A stretch of DNA of 64,000 bases from Camarhynchus parvulus (taxonomy: Eukaryota; Chordata; Aves; Passeriformes; Thraupidae), in contig NC_044573.1 in the NCBI RefSeq assembly GCF_901933205.1, forward strand, positions 59,398,493 through 59,462,492. Reading direction: 5' to 3'. Shown here in pieces: positions 36,271-48,545 of this stretch (position 1 is the stretch's first letter; every line of letters begins with the position of its first letter). The notes below the pieces were generated by a model. That model saw only the letters and a list, made by a program, of their open reading frames with translations. It was not told where the DNA came from and did not search any database. The translations under genes were made by a program, and so were the position numbers.

Positions 36271-39200
36271 AGCTGGAGTAGCTGAAATTCCTTTGGAATG
36301 CTTTTCAGGTGCTCTCATTCTGACCTGATCCCTTCTCCAGATGCTGGACATCTCTTACTGGTACTGGCATCACACTGGTAGACATGGAATTGACTGACAT
36401 TCCTCTTCCCTGGCAACTTTAAAATTATTCTAAAATTTAGTTTTATGTAGATAATTTTAGTTTTAATTACTATATGATCCTATTATGAACAAACTATTTC
36501 CTCTCTCATGTTCCCTTACCAGCAGCTGCACAAAATGTGAAAATATGAAGATTTCATATGGCTACTCTTCAAGCACAGAGACTTGAATGATCCCACATTT
36601 AGTATTTATTTTTAATCAGAAATGCATTTTGGAATTGGAAACTATCACTTCCCAAAGCAACAGTGGTTTAAAAAAATCATTAAGACAAAAAGATGTGACA
36701 AAAAGAAATAAAATGCCTTGTTTTTTAATTGAGTTCTTGAGGAAAGATTATTGCTAAAGGGGAAAAACAGTAGAGATAAACTGCCATTGAAGCTCAATAC
36801 ATTTCTAACCTAGGGAGAGGAGCACAGCAGTTTTATAGTCAGGAACAGCAAAAGTTCTACTCATCTGTTTTCTGCTTCTTTTGTTTTCTTTGCTTATTCT
36901 CATTTAACCACCTGTAAAAGTTTCTACAATTTTGATTTAATTATTCCATACTGCTTATTCTGATCTGGGTAAGATTAGAATTTCAGTTGCATAATTAGAA
37001 TTTCAGTTGCATAATACAAGCCAGTTAACACCTCAGAGCATCTCTTTAACTGTCACAGCGAAGGAGAACAATTTGTTTTGCAGTACGTCCTTTCTTTTTT
37101 CATTGATGTATGCCGTGTTGTGAACCTATGCTATTTCACTATTTATCCACATATTTGAACTTTGTCTTAAAAAAAATAAATATAAGAGACTGTGAGGAAA
37201 GTCCCAAATCATCCTTCAAAGTCTAAAATGTACCTCATCAAGAATGAGAGTAGAATATTTGGTTTCCAAATGACTGTAAGCATCACAACACTAAGTAATC
37301 ATCTCTGTAATTTCAACTGCTCCTAAAAATTATGATTTCACAGAAAACACTAAATGAAACGCACAGACAGATGACAATAATGCCATGCATGTAAGTTACA
37401 CCTGTGTCTTCCCCTATTGATTCCTTGAAGACAATAGCTATAATGAAGACATAAAATACGTGAAGAAACTCTTCCTGTAAAGAATGAATTCTTGAATGCA
37501 GATGCTATAGATGAGCACTGAGGGAGAAGAACTTGCTGATGAAGCAATACAGTTGGACCTGGGAGACTACATATAAACACAAAATATTTCAACACTGGTG
37601 GAAACACATTTTCTTTCCTGAAAGCAAAGTAAAAAATCTATTATGCTGTGGAACTTATGTACAAAAATATCTAGCATGGTTTTCATGTTGTACATCTCAG
37701 TTATTTCTGAAGAAGTGGAAATAATAATTTTATGTGCTATGTAAAGAATTGCTGCTGTCTGCTGCTCTTCATTGTCACAGCAATTTTATTTCTCAACAAC
37801 TTTCTCAACTTGAATCGCAGCCATCAGCTTCACCTGTTATTTGTAGATGGGCTTTATTGCTTTCCTATCCTTCTCTCTTAAGTGGCAGATTGCTTCATCT
37901 GAATGTTACATTTCCAGGTAGCAAACTCTTGATCTTCACAGCTCATTTCACAAGGAAGGGGAGGAGGATATTAGTATCCACCATCCACTGTCCACCTACC
38001 TACATCATGCAATTTTTTCAGACACAACAGACTATTTATTAGTTGTAGTGTGTTATTAATATATGGCTTGTTGGATTAAAGGGCAATATGCTGTGACTGA
38101 TAGTTCTTTTACCATACCATCTAAAATTAGACCGTAAATACATATTTATTTCTGTAAAACTATCATTTAAATTCAGCAGAACAAGAACAAAACTGAATTA
38201 ACATACCTTCTACTATTGTCACTTAAGTTTAAGTTTAAATTCATATTAGTTCATCAGTCCAATAAAAGAATTATGCCATTGAATCACTGTGTATGTACAG
38301 TTTCTGCCAGTACTGTGTGACACATATTTCCCACAACCTGAGATCCTTTCCCAATTCTATGAAACAGGTGTACCTCTACAGAAGGCTGTATCTGTTTTAA
38401 AAGTGAACCTGAAAAGGCAGTGCTGAAGAGCTCTAAACGTTGTTTATGACTTGCTGTTGTAACCTTAATTTAGCTCCTTTATGCATCATTACAATAGTAA
38501 TTTACTACATAATCACATATTTTCGCCCCATCTTATCCTGTGCTCAAGGGAACGTCTCCACATAGCTGACAGTTATTCAGAATCACATTTTAGTCCACAT
38601 TCTTACACTCAAGAACCATGAAATTCCTTTTCTCCATAAGATGATAAGGTGACAATTTAAGTAATGGAAGCATTCAAGTTCCTAAATCAATGAGAGCAAA
38701 TTACTTCCAAATATATTAGGTTTCAAATATTGTGCTTATTGCTTTGGAAAATAAGTGAATCTTTTTCTACTATAACATTTAGCAATAGGGTTGCTAAATG
38801 TAACCTTTTAAATGTAAATTCTTTCGATTTACTTTTATTCACAAGTCTGAACAAATTATTGGCACACATTATTGGCAAAAAATGCCAAAATTATTGATAA
38901 ATTCTAATGCCAAATTTAATCAGTAGCTGGTGAGAGCAGTAAGATGGGCTACATTGTAGCAGCAGTTACAAATTAAAATAATAATTCAGGAAATGCATAG
39001 TATGGGGTTCACTTCACCTGCCTTCACATGAATATAGTGCAGAGAGGTATAGAACGCTAAGCCAGTAATTCAGGATTTCCCTTGTATACAGAGGGAGAAA
39101 ACAGCCAATTTCATGCCACTGACCTATGGCAACCAACCTGCTTGAGGTGCCAACTTTGAGCCGAGACAAACAATCCCTTAGCAGCATCTATTTTATTCTA

Positions 39201-42200
39201 CTGATTATATGCAAGGGGCTTAAATGGGTAGCTCAGAAAATATCTCTGCTGCTCAGAGGAATCCCATCCATATTAATTTATGTAAACACCATGATGCAAC
39301 TCACCAAAATGTAACTTAAGTGTTACAGACAGAGAAAATACATTTCTCCATGAGCTATAAGACTGCCTTGTCTTTTCTGGATATCATCAGCCATCTTAGC
39401 CCCATAAATGCTAATCCTTTCCTAGATAATGGTGATTCCTCTTCAGTGAACTAGCCAATGGGAAAATATAAACCTCTAGACATTTAAGGACTACATCATG
39501 ACACATATGTACAAATGGTCTCAATAAAGGTCAATGCTAACTTCTAGCACATGCATCTCTTGAGAGCTTGATTTGTAGCACAAATATTCCTAGAGGGTCA
39601 TCCCTGGGACAGGTTTAAATAGCCACTCATGATGAAGTATCTTTCTGTCATTTTACCTGGCATTTTCTCTGATCCTCACAAATTGCATTTCTTCTTCCAG
39701 CAGAATATCCTTAACTGTGAAAATTGCCAGAACTGATTCTCTTTCCCTCTAATGCAAGAAATAGAAAGAATATTAGCATGTAGGAACTTCGAGAAACTCA
39801 GAGAAGAGTCCACAATTCTGGCTACATATGAAGACTTTGTGGCATGTCTTAGAAAATATTCTATGTAAAGTAGCAAACACCTTTATACTATGACATCCTG
39901 TCCTTGCGCACTTGATCTTTCCAGTTTCCTTTCTGTCTCTATGCATGTTCTTAACTTCTCTTTCACCATGCAGACCTATGTTTCTAACAATCTTCATTCC
40001 TGCTGTTTTCTTTTTTCTCTATAGGCTTAATTCTTTCCATGTCCTTTAGGTTTTGAATAATGCCTTCTCGTTCTTTAATAAGAAAGGTTCTCTACAAATT
40101 CTGGTTTGTGATCAAATTCTTTCAAGAAACTTGCAAGTACTTATCTGTTCAGTGTAACTACTCCATTATTTCCCTTTTTTTTAAGTTGGCATCACAATAA
40201 TCCTTTTTTCTCTGGATTACAGTTTATCTTCATAGGACAGGGAAGCTATCTTTCATGTTCCTCTAAAGTGCCACATGCATTTACACTCATATACTTTTAT
40301 ATATTCACATGCTTGAACATAATTTTGAATAACTGTTTAAAGAGTTGCCAGAGTAATATGCAAAGAATACTCCACAATACAAAAAAATCCTTACAAAAGC
40401 ATACAAATAAACGTAAGCAAATGCAAAGAAACCTTTTCAAACACACGCAGCTGATTCCTAATGTTATCTTTCATCATGTGCTGTGCATTTTCTGCATCTA
40501 CTTTTCAGATTTGTATATGTGGCAGAAACACTTATAATTTTGCTAAGGAACCTGAGCATTCAAAGAAGCATCAGTTAAAAGTGTGAAAAAAAAACCTGTT
40601 GCAAATATTTATGTTAGGGATCCACAGTACCAAAAAAATGAAATCTTTATTTCACTACCAAAAAAAATTCTCAATCTCAGCCATCATTAACCTTCACCAC
40701 TTAAAGGGTAGATGGATAGTCTGTAATTTTTTTCTGGATATATTTCTCAAACTGGACAATCTTGTGTTTCAGGTACATTTTCATTTTGCACTGTGATCTC
40801 TATTTTAGTTTAGTCATTCAGGCATCACCAAAACCTGGACTAATACATCTAAAGAGTTTCTTCACCAAAAAGGGCCTTGTTGAGCTTCTGGGATAGTCAG
40901 GATGCACCCAAACTGTGTAACACAGGCACTCAGCAGTGCACCTCCATTCCTGGTTGCTCCATCATACAGCTTTGGAGTTCCATGGGAAGACACCACAGGT
41001 CTAGCTTTGCCTAAGATTTTCATGCTCTCAGACCCAAGTTTATACAAAGGCCTAGTGCACATTGACATGGAAAGGCTGAAAAAGCCCTTTAGTTGCAAAC
41101 TGATTCCATTATGGGAAGCAATAGCAGTATGTATCCTCTGAGCATTTATTTATTATTCTAGATAAAATATCTCACATACCTGGAAGTCCTGTGTTTGCCC
41201 AAGCTACCCTCAGGACTAACAGTGGTGACTATTCCTTTTTTGTACAGAAAACTTTTCTCCCTTTTGAAAGGCTGTGCTAAGTGGCAACAATATTCTTACT
41301 ACCCCAATACTTGAACCAAACCCATGTCCTACAGCAAAAGTGAGCTTATAAAGATTAAACATTAAATAAATGCACTGCCATGTAGAATAAAAACAAATGG
41401 GGCTGATAAACTGTTATGTTGGCCTACTTTTTATTATGGCTCTGAAATACCCTTCTTGATGGATATAACTAAGGGTTCTACAGTCAAAAAATTTTGAATA
41501 AAACATGGCCAGCACAAATGGCAGCTCTGAAGACCTTATTTCCTTGGGCATAAGCAACTGCACTACAAAGTTCTGCTGACCAAGAAGGATGTCTTTTCCA
41601 AGCATATTCATGTGCTCCTGCTCCTGAAATGCAGCCCTGTCAAGCTTATGATTCACAGTGACAGTCTGCTGCTTTCCAAGAAAATTTGAATCTTAGGTTA
41701 GGTACTGAAATAGAAATAGGTGAATAGGTGCCAAGGACAATGATAATCACGCTTACAGGGCTACCATAAATCAGGAAGTTTTTCCTAAGATGAGAGAGAA
41801 CATTTAATTAAACTTAAAATACTGACTTGTGTGGATAAAGAACATCTGTAGAAAGAATGTCTAGCAGAATTACTGCATGGGAAAAGTAGAGAACCCTTCA
41901 ACTGATTCCAGTTCTCATTTGTTGCCTTTACTGCTTATTTCTGTTGGCTTGGAAGAGGCACAATAAATATGAAATTTACTGTACTCATCCAGACAGCAGC
42001 TTTTAATGCAACAATAAAAATGGTTTTGATGTATCTCCCTTTGTTTATTATTTATGTCAGTGAAAGAATCAGTAAATGTACAGTGATGTAACTAAGAGCA
42101 CAATTTGCCCTACTGGCTGGAAAAACCAAAGCTGCAGGGAATGAAATATAGGATGAAAAGCCATGCCCAGCAGATGAAGAATAGACTGCCAGATTGCCAT

Positions 42201-44665
42201 GTCTGCCTTCACTTGTTAAACTGTATACCTTTCGTAAAAAAACTATCTCCTACTAGTTGGTTTTAAGACACTTAATCCAAAGGTGGCTGCTAGGATCTCT
42301 AAACAGCATTAGACATAGATAATACTAAATATTGTACAATGATGAGTGGGATTGTCCTGTGCTATGCTGTATGTAAGAAATGAATAATAATATTTCTTTG
42401 AAACAAGTAATCTAAAAAGTATACCAAGTTTGGGATAGCTAATATAATTATTTTATTACAATTCAGATCGTCTGGATCTGAATTTTTAGACTTACTTGCC
42501 TTTGCTTTGGTCACTAGGGAAGCAGTGAACTTAAACCAACTAAAAGCTATTTTTTAAGAAGAGATTTTACATTACTTTTGAAGTTCTCTGTAACCATGAG
42601 AAAACAATTTTAACTATTATTTAATTTTTCTGACTTCTGGATGTGATGCATCTGGCAGATAAGAGATCTGAAAATGGAATTCCTTCCAGTGCTGTAAGAG
42701 GGCCTTGGATAAAACTGGATAATTCATCTCTAAGCCTGTGCAGTCAAAATAAATGGTTCTATACCTAGAGATAGCTCTCTGTTTCTAAACTTGCTTACAC
42801 TTCTCTTGATTTAGTTAGCTGCGTGAAATTCTAACTAATCTACAAGGAAAAACAAACAAACAAAAAATTTAAAAAAATAAAGAATAAAACTGAAACAAAG
42901 AAAAACAAATATCCCCCGCCAAAGAGCTGACTCAAGAATTATTTTTAATAGAAAAGAAAGATCCTACCAACACCAAATAAACAATGTAATTTCTTATGTA
43001 ATACTTCACTTGTAGCAATCATCATTTATATTTGATAGAATTCAATTCCTCAGGATGTTAAAATGGTTATCTGCATTTAATTGATAAAAATATCTTTTTA
43101 AATGCTAATTATCTGTTTCATGACATTGTGCCTTTTGCACTAGATAAAGCCAATGACAACAAAATGGTCCTTTCCAGAAATTTAAACATCCATTTACATT
43201 TTTGGTCCTTTCCAAAAATGTAAACAGAAGTAATGCTTCAAAACAGACTGAAAATACATAATAATGTTTATCACTTCCCAGGATTCCATTTGTGCATCTC
43301 AGACCATTCTCTCCATATTAGGAAAGTTACCCATGTGATTGCTATTATTTTTTTCACTTTATAGATACTGTTGCCAGGTTTACTTCATTTGTAAAAGACA
43401 GATCAGTGAAGGTTGTCTCCATGTTTATTTAATCCCAAGCACTTAAGAAAAAGGGACAACGAGGCATTCATGATTCATTTTGGAAATGGTCAAGTTCTGA
43501 GAGCTTCTAATGAGACTGTAGTTCATAAATACATACAATAAGGCAGAAAAGTCATCGGTTTAGAATTCTTGTTCAGAAATATAAACTTCTAAAATTGTTC
43601 TGAGAATTCCTGAAATTTCTTCTAACGGGAAAGACATGCTAGGGCACACAAGGACTGTCACTGGCTGACAAGGGCAAGCAAGGACTGACCCTACATGCTC
43701 CAAAGTCCCCATGCCAACCTTTTATAAGTGAACACTTTTTTCAGCATGATCAGCAGTGTTGTAGCAGTTATTCAGCTGTTAATGTAGAAAAGCTTAGCTG
43801 TTAAAACCCAGTAGTCTCTAGAAAGAAAGAGAGAAGGAGAACATAGGGCAGGTATAGCAAATAACTAAAGAAAGTGGGTACAAATAAACCTACAGCACTG
43901 TAACCCAGTTCTCTCTCTATTTGCCTATCTTCACAAATTCCATGGGCCATGCCAAGAAGGAAAATTTTTGTAAATATTATTTTTAGGATTTTACAGTGTG
44001 AGTAATCATAATATATCAGTCATATCCATAAAGTAAGTGTATCATCATACCTCTAGGTCTTTCCCCTAAATGTTGTTGGTAACAACTAAATAGAATTACA
44101 AACAAGCTATTTTTTTTTCATGCTACTTAAGCTCTATTAAGAACATTTTTAAAGTTCTACTGACCTCTGTAGACACTAAAACGCAGCAGAAAAGTCTCAC
44201 ATCTGGAAAAGCAAACTTGTTTACATGCATATTCTTAGCAGTCAGTCCATCAACTCTAGTTTTTAATGAAGCATTTTTTTTTCCTTTTGGCAGAACTATT
44301 TATTTGTATTAGAAACATGCATAATTTCCAGGAAAAGATTCTTGCAGCCACCTGTGGATGCTTCATGAATGACTGATCTACATAGATGCCATAGGTAAAA
44401 GGAAAAACAATTTGAATTGTAAATTGAAGGTTGCAGACTACTAAATCTTGCTGCATGCTACTCTGGGCAATACGTTGAAGACTCTGGAGATATTTCTTTA
44501 GCTGCTATTTGAAACAGCCACAAATAAATGAACTAAAGACAACCAACCCCATTAATCACAGCTACATTATCAAGGCTAACCTACCAAAAGGATTGACAAC
44601 ATACAACTGCTGAAAGAAATAAAGACAAGTAATGAAAAAATTTACTTTTATACTTGGTATTGAGG
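36271..44665. other. Long AT-rich intergenic stretch, no gene seen
   Basis: Over 8 kb with no supportable exon, RNA gene or recognisable repeat apart from small tandem structures. The 20-bp unit ATTAGAATTTCAGTTGCATA is duplicated head to tail at 36,974-37,013. An imperfect direct repeat of 'tggtcctttcca.aaat.taaac' lies at about 43,164 and 43,202. The region upstream of 44,666 must contain the promoter of the SLC32-like gene, but no CpG island and no obvious TATA box is present. A non-coding upstream exon may exist. Confidence 0.45.
36974..37013. repeat. Exact 20-bp tandem duplication
   Basis: ATTAGAATTTCAGTTGCATA occurs twice in direct succession without mismatch (36,974-36,993 and 36,994-37,013). 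Identity suggests a recent slippage event. Confidence 0.95.
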
Positions 44666-44974
44666 ATGGCTCACCTGAAGCAGACTTTTTCATCTCTTTT
44701 CAAATGCTTTAGAGAAACACCATCTCTCTTTTTGGGACTGATGAGATGGGACAGCTGCCTAGACACTGATGAAGAGCACGTGAATTTTGCTAAAAGCGAT
44801 GAACTGAACAGAGCTCACAGTGAGAACAGAGAGGGACCAGATGGACCCCTGAAATTTGAGCTTGATATTTGCCACCAGGATCCAGAATACAAGTCTCCAG
44901 CTCCCTTGCCACATGCCCAGGCCAAACTGATCACCAGCTGGGAAGCAGGCTGGAATGTAACAAATGCCATTCAG
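44666..44974 (+). CDS. SLC32A1-like: Exon 1 of a SLC32A1-like vesicular inhibitory amino acid transporter paralogue
   Basis: SLC32 proteins (VIAAT/VGAT) load GABA and glycine into synaptic vesicles using the proton gradient. This exon encodes 103 residues of the cytosolic N-terminus up to the start of the first membrane helix. The last 13, SWEAGWNVTNAIQ, are almost identical to the SLC32A1 sequence (TAWEAGWNVTNAIQ) and end exactly at AATGCCATTCAG|GTAACC. A phase-0 donor after NAIQ is, as I recall, where SLC32A1 exon 1 also ends. Other shared traits are a start MAHL like MATL, then 'MRWDSCLDTDEEHVNFAKSD' opposite 'MGFQAATDEEAVGFAHCD' (TDEE, FA and an acidic DEL). The 50 residues between are very different from SLC32A1, which is strongly conserved in vertebrates, so this is a paralogue and not SLC32A1. 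The ATG at 44,666 has A at -3 and G at +4; an in-frame TTG lies 12 nt upstream. Exon 2, which should hold the membrane helices, is not visible to 64,000. Confidence 0.85.
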
Positions 44975-47864
44975 GTAACCTTTTATTTCCACACTTATTT
45001 CACTCATCATTTGAAAAACCTGGTCATCTCTTAGCCTGCTGTATTTCACTTTGCTGTACCATCATTTTGTGTATTCTAAAAGGTTTCTGTGAATTTATTA
45101 CTCACATATTTGAATCTTTCTGCATAAGATTAGCACTCTGATAAAACAGAGTTCCAAAGGGAAAAATTATACATATGATATCTGAAGTTTAAAAAGGGTT
45201 TAAATTAGGTAAAATTGAAAGGGTGGTGATTGCACCTGTTTTGGCAGTGCCAACATTATCATTAATAAGCATATTTGAATTCAGTGACAGAGATGTTTGA
45301 TAGAAATGTGAAGTAAACATCTAATAAAAAGAGAATGGTAAGAGCCAGACTGACGTCAGATATAAATTTACTGACATGTAAGTTAAACTAGAAATAAATT
45401 GAAGCACGAAGCACAAGAAGTGTAATAATACTTGTCAGTGTTAAAGAAAATAGGTTGAATACACGTAAAGCATTTGGTCCCAGCATTCTGTGTGGAATTT
45501 GACTATCTATCTTTCCAAATCCTTAAATTTAGCATTAAATGTTTCAGAATCTTTTTCTTACTTTTCATGATTCATTTCCTTACATAATTCTATCATTACC
45601 ACTAACTTTCTGTCTGACATAGTAAGAAAGCAGCATCCACTAACACATCTAAGTCCCAGTATCTGTTGCTTGAACACTTTTTTATGCCACTTCAATTATA
45701 GAAAAATAATCCTTCCAGTGTCACACAAGTCTGACTATGTCGATGAGTATTTGTTTACATATCCAGTTCATCCCTTAGCTCTGCAAAGGAGGAGAAAAAG
45801 GACATATTTCTAATCTTGGTGTATTTTCAAACATGAGCACCACCACATGAGAGCCAGTGCAATAACAGGGCACTGTAGCATATCATACTCCGAAAGTGTT
45901 CAGCTGCGAATAAAAGTGTGAAAGTACTAAAATACCCCAACTGCATTCTAGTAACTCATTTAATCTTCAAACTCCCTCAGCAGCATCTAGTCAGGACAAG
46001 AGTCTGGGATGAGAGCCCATTGTCTCTGTGAGTTTTGCATTTGATTTCACCAAAGCCAAGATTTCATTCTGGAAGTCAGTTTTGTCAATATTTTCTGTAT
46101 GACCTTTTGGCAAATCATATTCTCTAACCATCGTTTCCCTTTCTGAAAAACAAAAAATAATAATGCCTCTGTAAACACATGAAAGTGCCAAAAATCCTAA
46201 ATATTGTTGTGTAGAAAATTATTGTTATCAATTCATAATATAGGTTTCACTTAAAAAATAGACTAATAACACATTTTAAAGCACGACCAAATATGCAGTT
46301 GCCTATTTAAAATCATGACAAATTCAAGCTAAATTATCCAAACAGATCAGTAACTATGGTCCTACTCAAAACTCTCAGTACATTTAGTGTTGCCTACTAT
46401 GGCTCTCATTTGGTAAAATATTTTAGAAATTAGCATTAAAAAGCAGTTGGCTACAGCTGTGTTGATGTTTCCTCCTAAGGAGGAAGGTTGCAAAGCCTGG
46501 AAACTGCAGTTTCATTAATAATATAACCAATGTGCCCTAATGACACATTATTAAACTGTGTGCAGGTGCAACCATGTATGTGAATCTATGTACACATATT
46601 TGTATCATTCCTATTTCCCAAAACCTGGGATTGGGAGCAAGTAATTTGGTTTTGAAACAAAGCAGAGAAAGGGAAGGGGAAAGGCAGGAGAGGAGAGAGA
46701 GGGGAATATTGAATGGGCCTCTGTCAGTAGAAAACAACAGTTTAAAGAAATTTCTATGAATAGCTTTGAAAAGAAAGTCAGAGTTGTGAACAGAATGATT
46801 AAAACAATCCAAACGTTCTTGACTGGTGAAGACAATCTTTGATAAAATGACAGTTGTTTTGCCCTACCCAGAGGAAAGGGCAGAAGTGTTTTGCATGGCA
46901 ATTAGAGGTAAATATTTCAGCAGAATTTTGAAACGTTCTGAACAGTTATTCCAGTGAATACAATTAGTCTAAAAAAGAAAATATTTTGCAATCCAGGTTT
47001 ATTATGGGAACAATTAAATATTTGACCTCTGAAACGAAATATAAGGTGTTCCTCACAGTGTTTTAAATATGTCTTTTCAAACAAACAAAGAAGATATTTT
47101 TATTTTGTTCTTAACTTGAACTGAAAAAATATGCACTTTTGGTGCTGATACTGTATGTGTAAATGATTGCTTCAGACATTTAAGTTTCCAGGGAAACATG
47201 TTTCGTATTCCAGCACTGCACAGGCAAATCAAAACCTGTGTTTGGTTAATCTGCATGAGGACAGAGACCATAAAGCTGAGTTAATTCAAATGAGAAAATG
47301 TACAGGATCATCTCGCTGAGTGATGCAAGTTGCATTTGTTTGTATGTAGCAGTAAAAGGCCAAAATTATTTGCAATGACTTGTACCGTGGTGCTGGATAG
47401 ATAAGCAAAGCAATAGTCACAAAGAAGAAGGTAGTTAAATTCTAATGGTACAGTATTTCACAGCCGAACCAAAGGACAATAAAGACTATTTATTTGCCAG
47501 TGACATGTAGTAAGATTTTTGCAAACTAAAAGGCATTCATTATGCTGTGTTGTGAAGGGGCACAAGAGAATGGAGAAAAAAAAAACAGAAGAAGAAGTGA
47601 AATAATGGAAAGAAGTGAAATAATGTTAATCTCACCTATAATTTATACTGTGTAATTTATAGCTGTAGTTTATACCATTGTGAGTCAATCTCCACTTAGG
47701 TCTTGGAAGGACCTAACATTGAAAAAAGTCAACCACTTTACCAGAAAGCTTCAAGTGACTTTCTGTACTATGATGTCTGAACAGTCTTTAAAATACTATA
47801 TCATAATACAATTACACAGTTTTTCTCTGAGTGTTTGGTAAAACATAATGTATCAAATCTTGCT
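44975..47864 (+). other. Presumed first intron of the SLC32-like gene, 5' part
   Basis: It begins with the GTAACC donor. No second exon is seen: there is no long membrane-protein frame and no match to the glycine-rich start of TM1 that should follow NAIQ. The sequence is AT-rich. A 15-bp motif AGAAGTGAAATAATG is duplicated at 47,593 and 47,611. Confidence 0.5.
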
Positions 47865-48545
47865 GGAATGCAGTCCAGGAGAAAAGGACCAAGGGGGCTG
47901 ATCAACAGCAGCTGAACACAAGCCAGCTGAGCTCAGGCGGCCAAGAAGGCCAATGGCCTTCTGGGCTGTATAAGCAATAGTGTGGCCAGCAGGACCAGGC
48001 CAGTGATTGTCCCTCTGTACTCAGCATGGGGAAGCCACACCTCAAATCCTGTGTTCAGTTTTGGGGCCCTCACTACAAGACAGAGATTGAGGTGCTGGAG
48101 TGTGTCCAGAGAAGAACAACAGAGCCGGGGAAGGGTCTGGAGCACAAGTCCTGTGTGAAGCAGCTGAGGGAGCTGGGGGTATTTTACCTGGAGGACAGGA
48201 GGCTCAGGGGGGACCTTGTGACTTTCTACACCTACCTGAAAGTCAGTTGTAGCTACATGGGGCTACCCAGGCAAGCAGTGACAGAATGAGAATACAAAAC
48301 CTCAAGCTGTGCCAGGGGAGGTTCAGGTTGAACATTAGGAGTTCTTTCTTCACTGAAAGAATTGATAAGCATTAGAACAGACTGCCCAGTGAGGTGATGG
48401 AGTCACCATCCCTGAAGGTGTTCAAGAAACAACTGGACATGGCACTTAGTGTCACAGTCTTGGTGAAAAGGTGGTCATTGGTCAAAGGCTGAATTTGATC
48501 TTAGAGTCTTTTCCAGCTAAAATGATACTGTGAAATTGTGCTGAA
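47865..48545 (+). mobile_element. CR1 LINE fragment, end of ORF2 plus 3' UTR
   Basis: About 680 bp in plus orientation. It starts in the last part of ORF2 ('ccaagaaggccaatggcctt', 'agcaatagtgtggccagcag', 'tgtactcagca', 'gttttggggccctcactac', 'gaggtgctggagtgtgtcc'). It continues through 'ctgagggagctgggg' and 'gaggacaggaggctcagggg' to the tail 'ttttccagctaaaatgatac'. Frame breaks show it is inactive. It lies in the presumed intron of the SLC32-like gene, in the same orientation as the gene. Confidence 0.94.

Noticed and set aside
40862..41141. Overlapping 78-79-codon frames on both strands
   Set aside because: Unrecognised, antisense to each other and without splice or promoter signals; most likely chance in a less AT-rich patch.
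48026..48289. 87-codon plus-strand frame
   Set aside because: Entirely inside the CR1 copy and derived from the end of ORF2 in a shifted frame.
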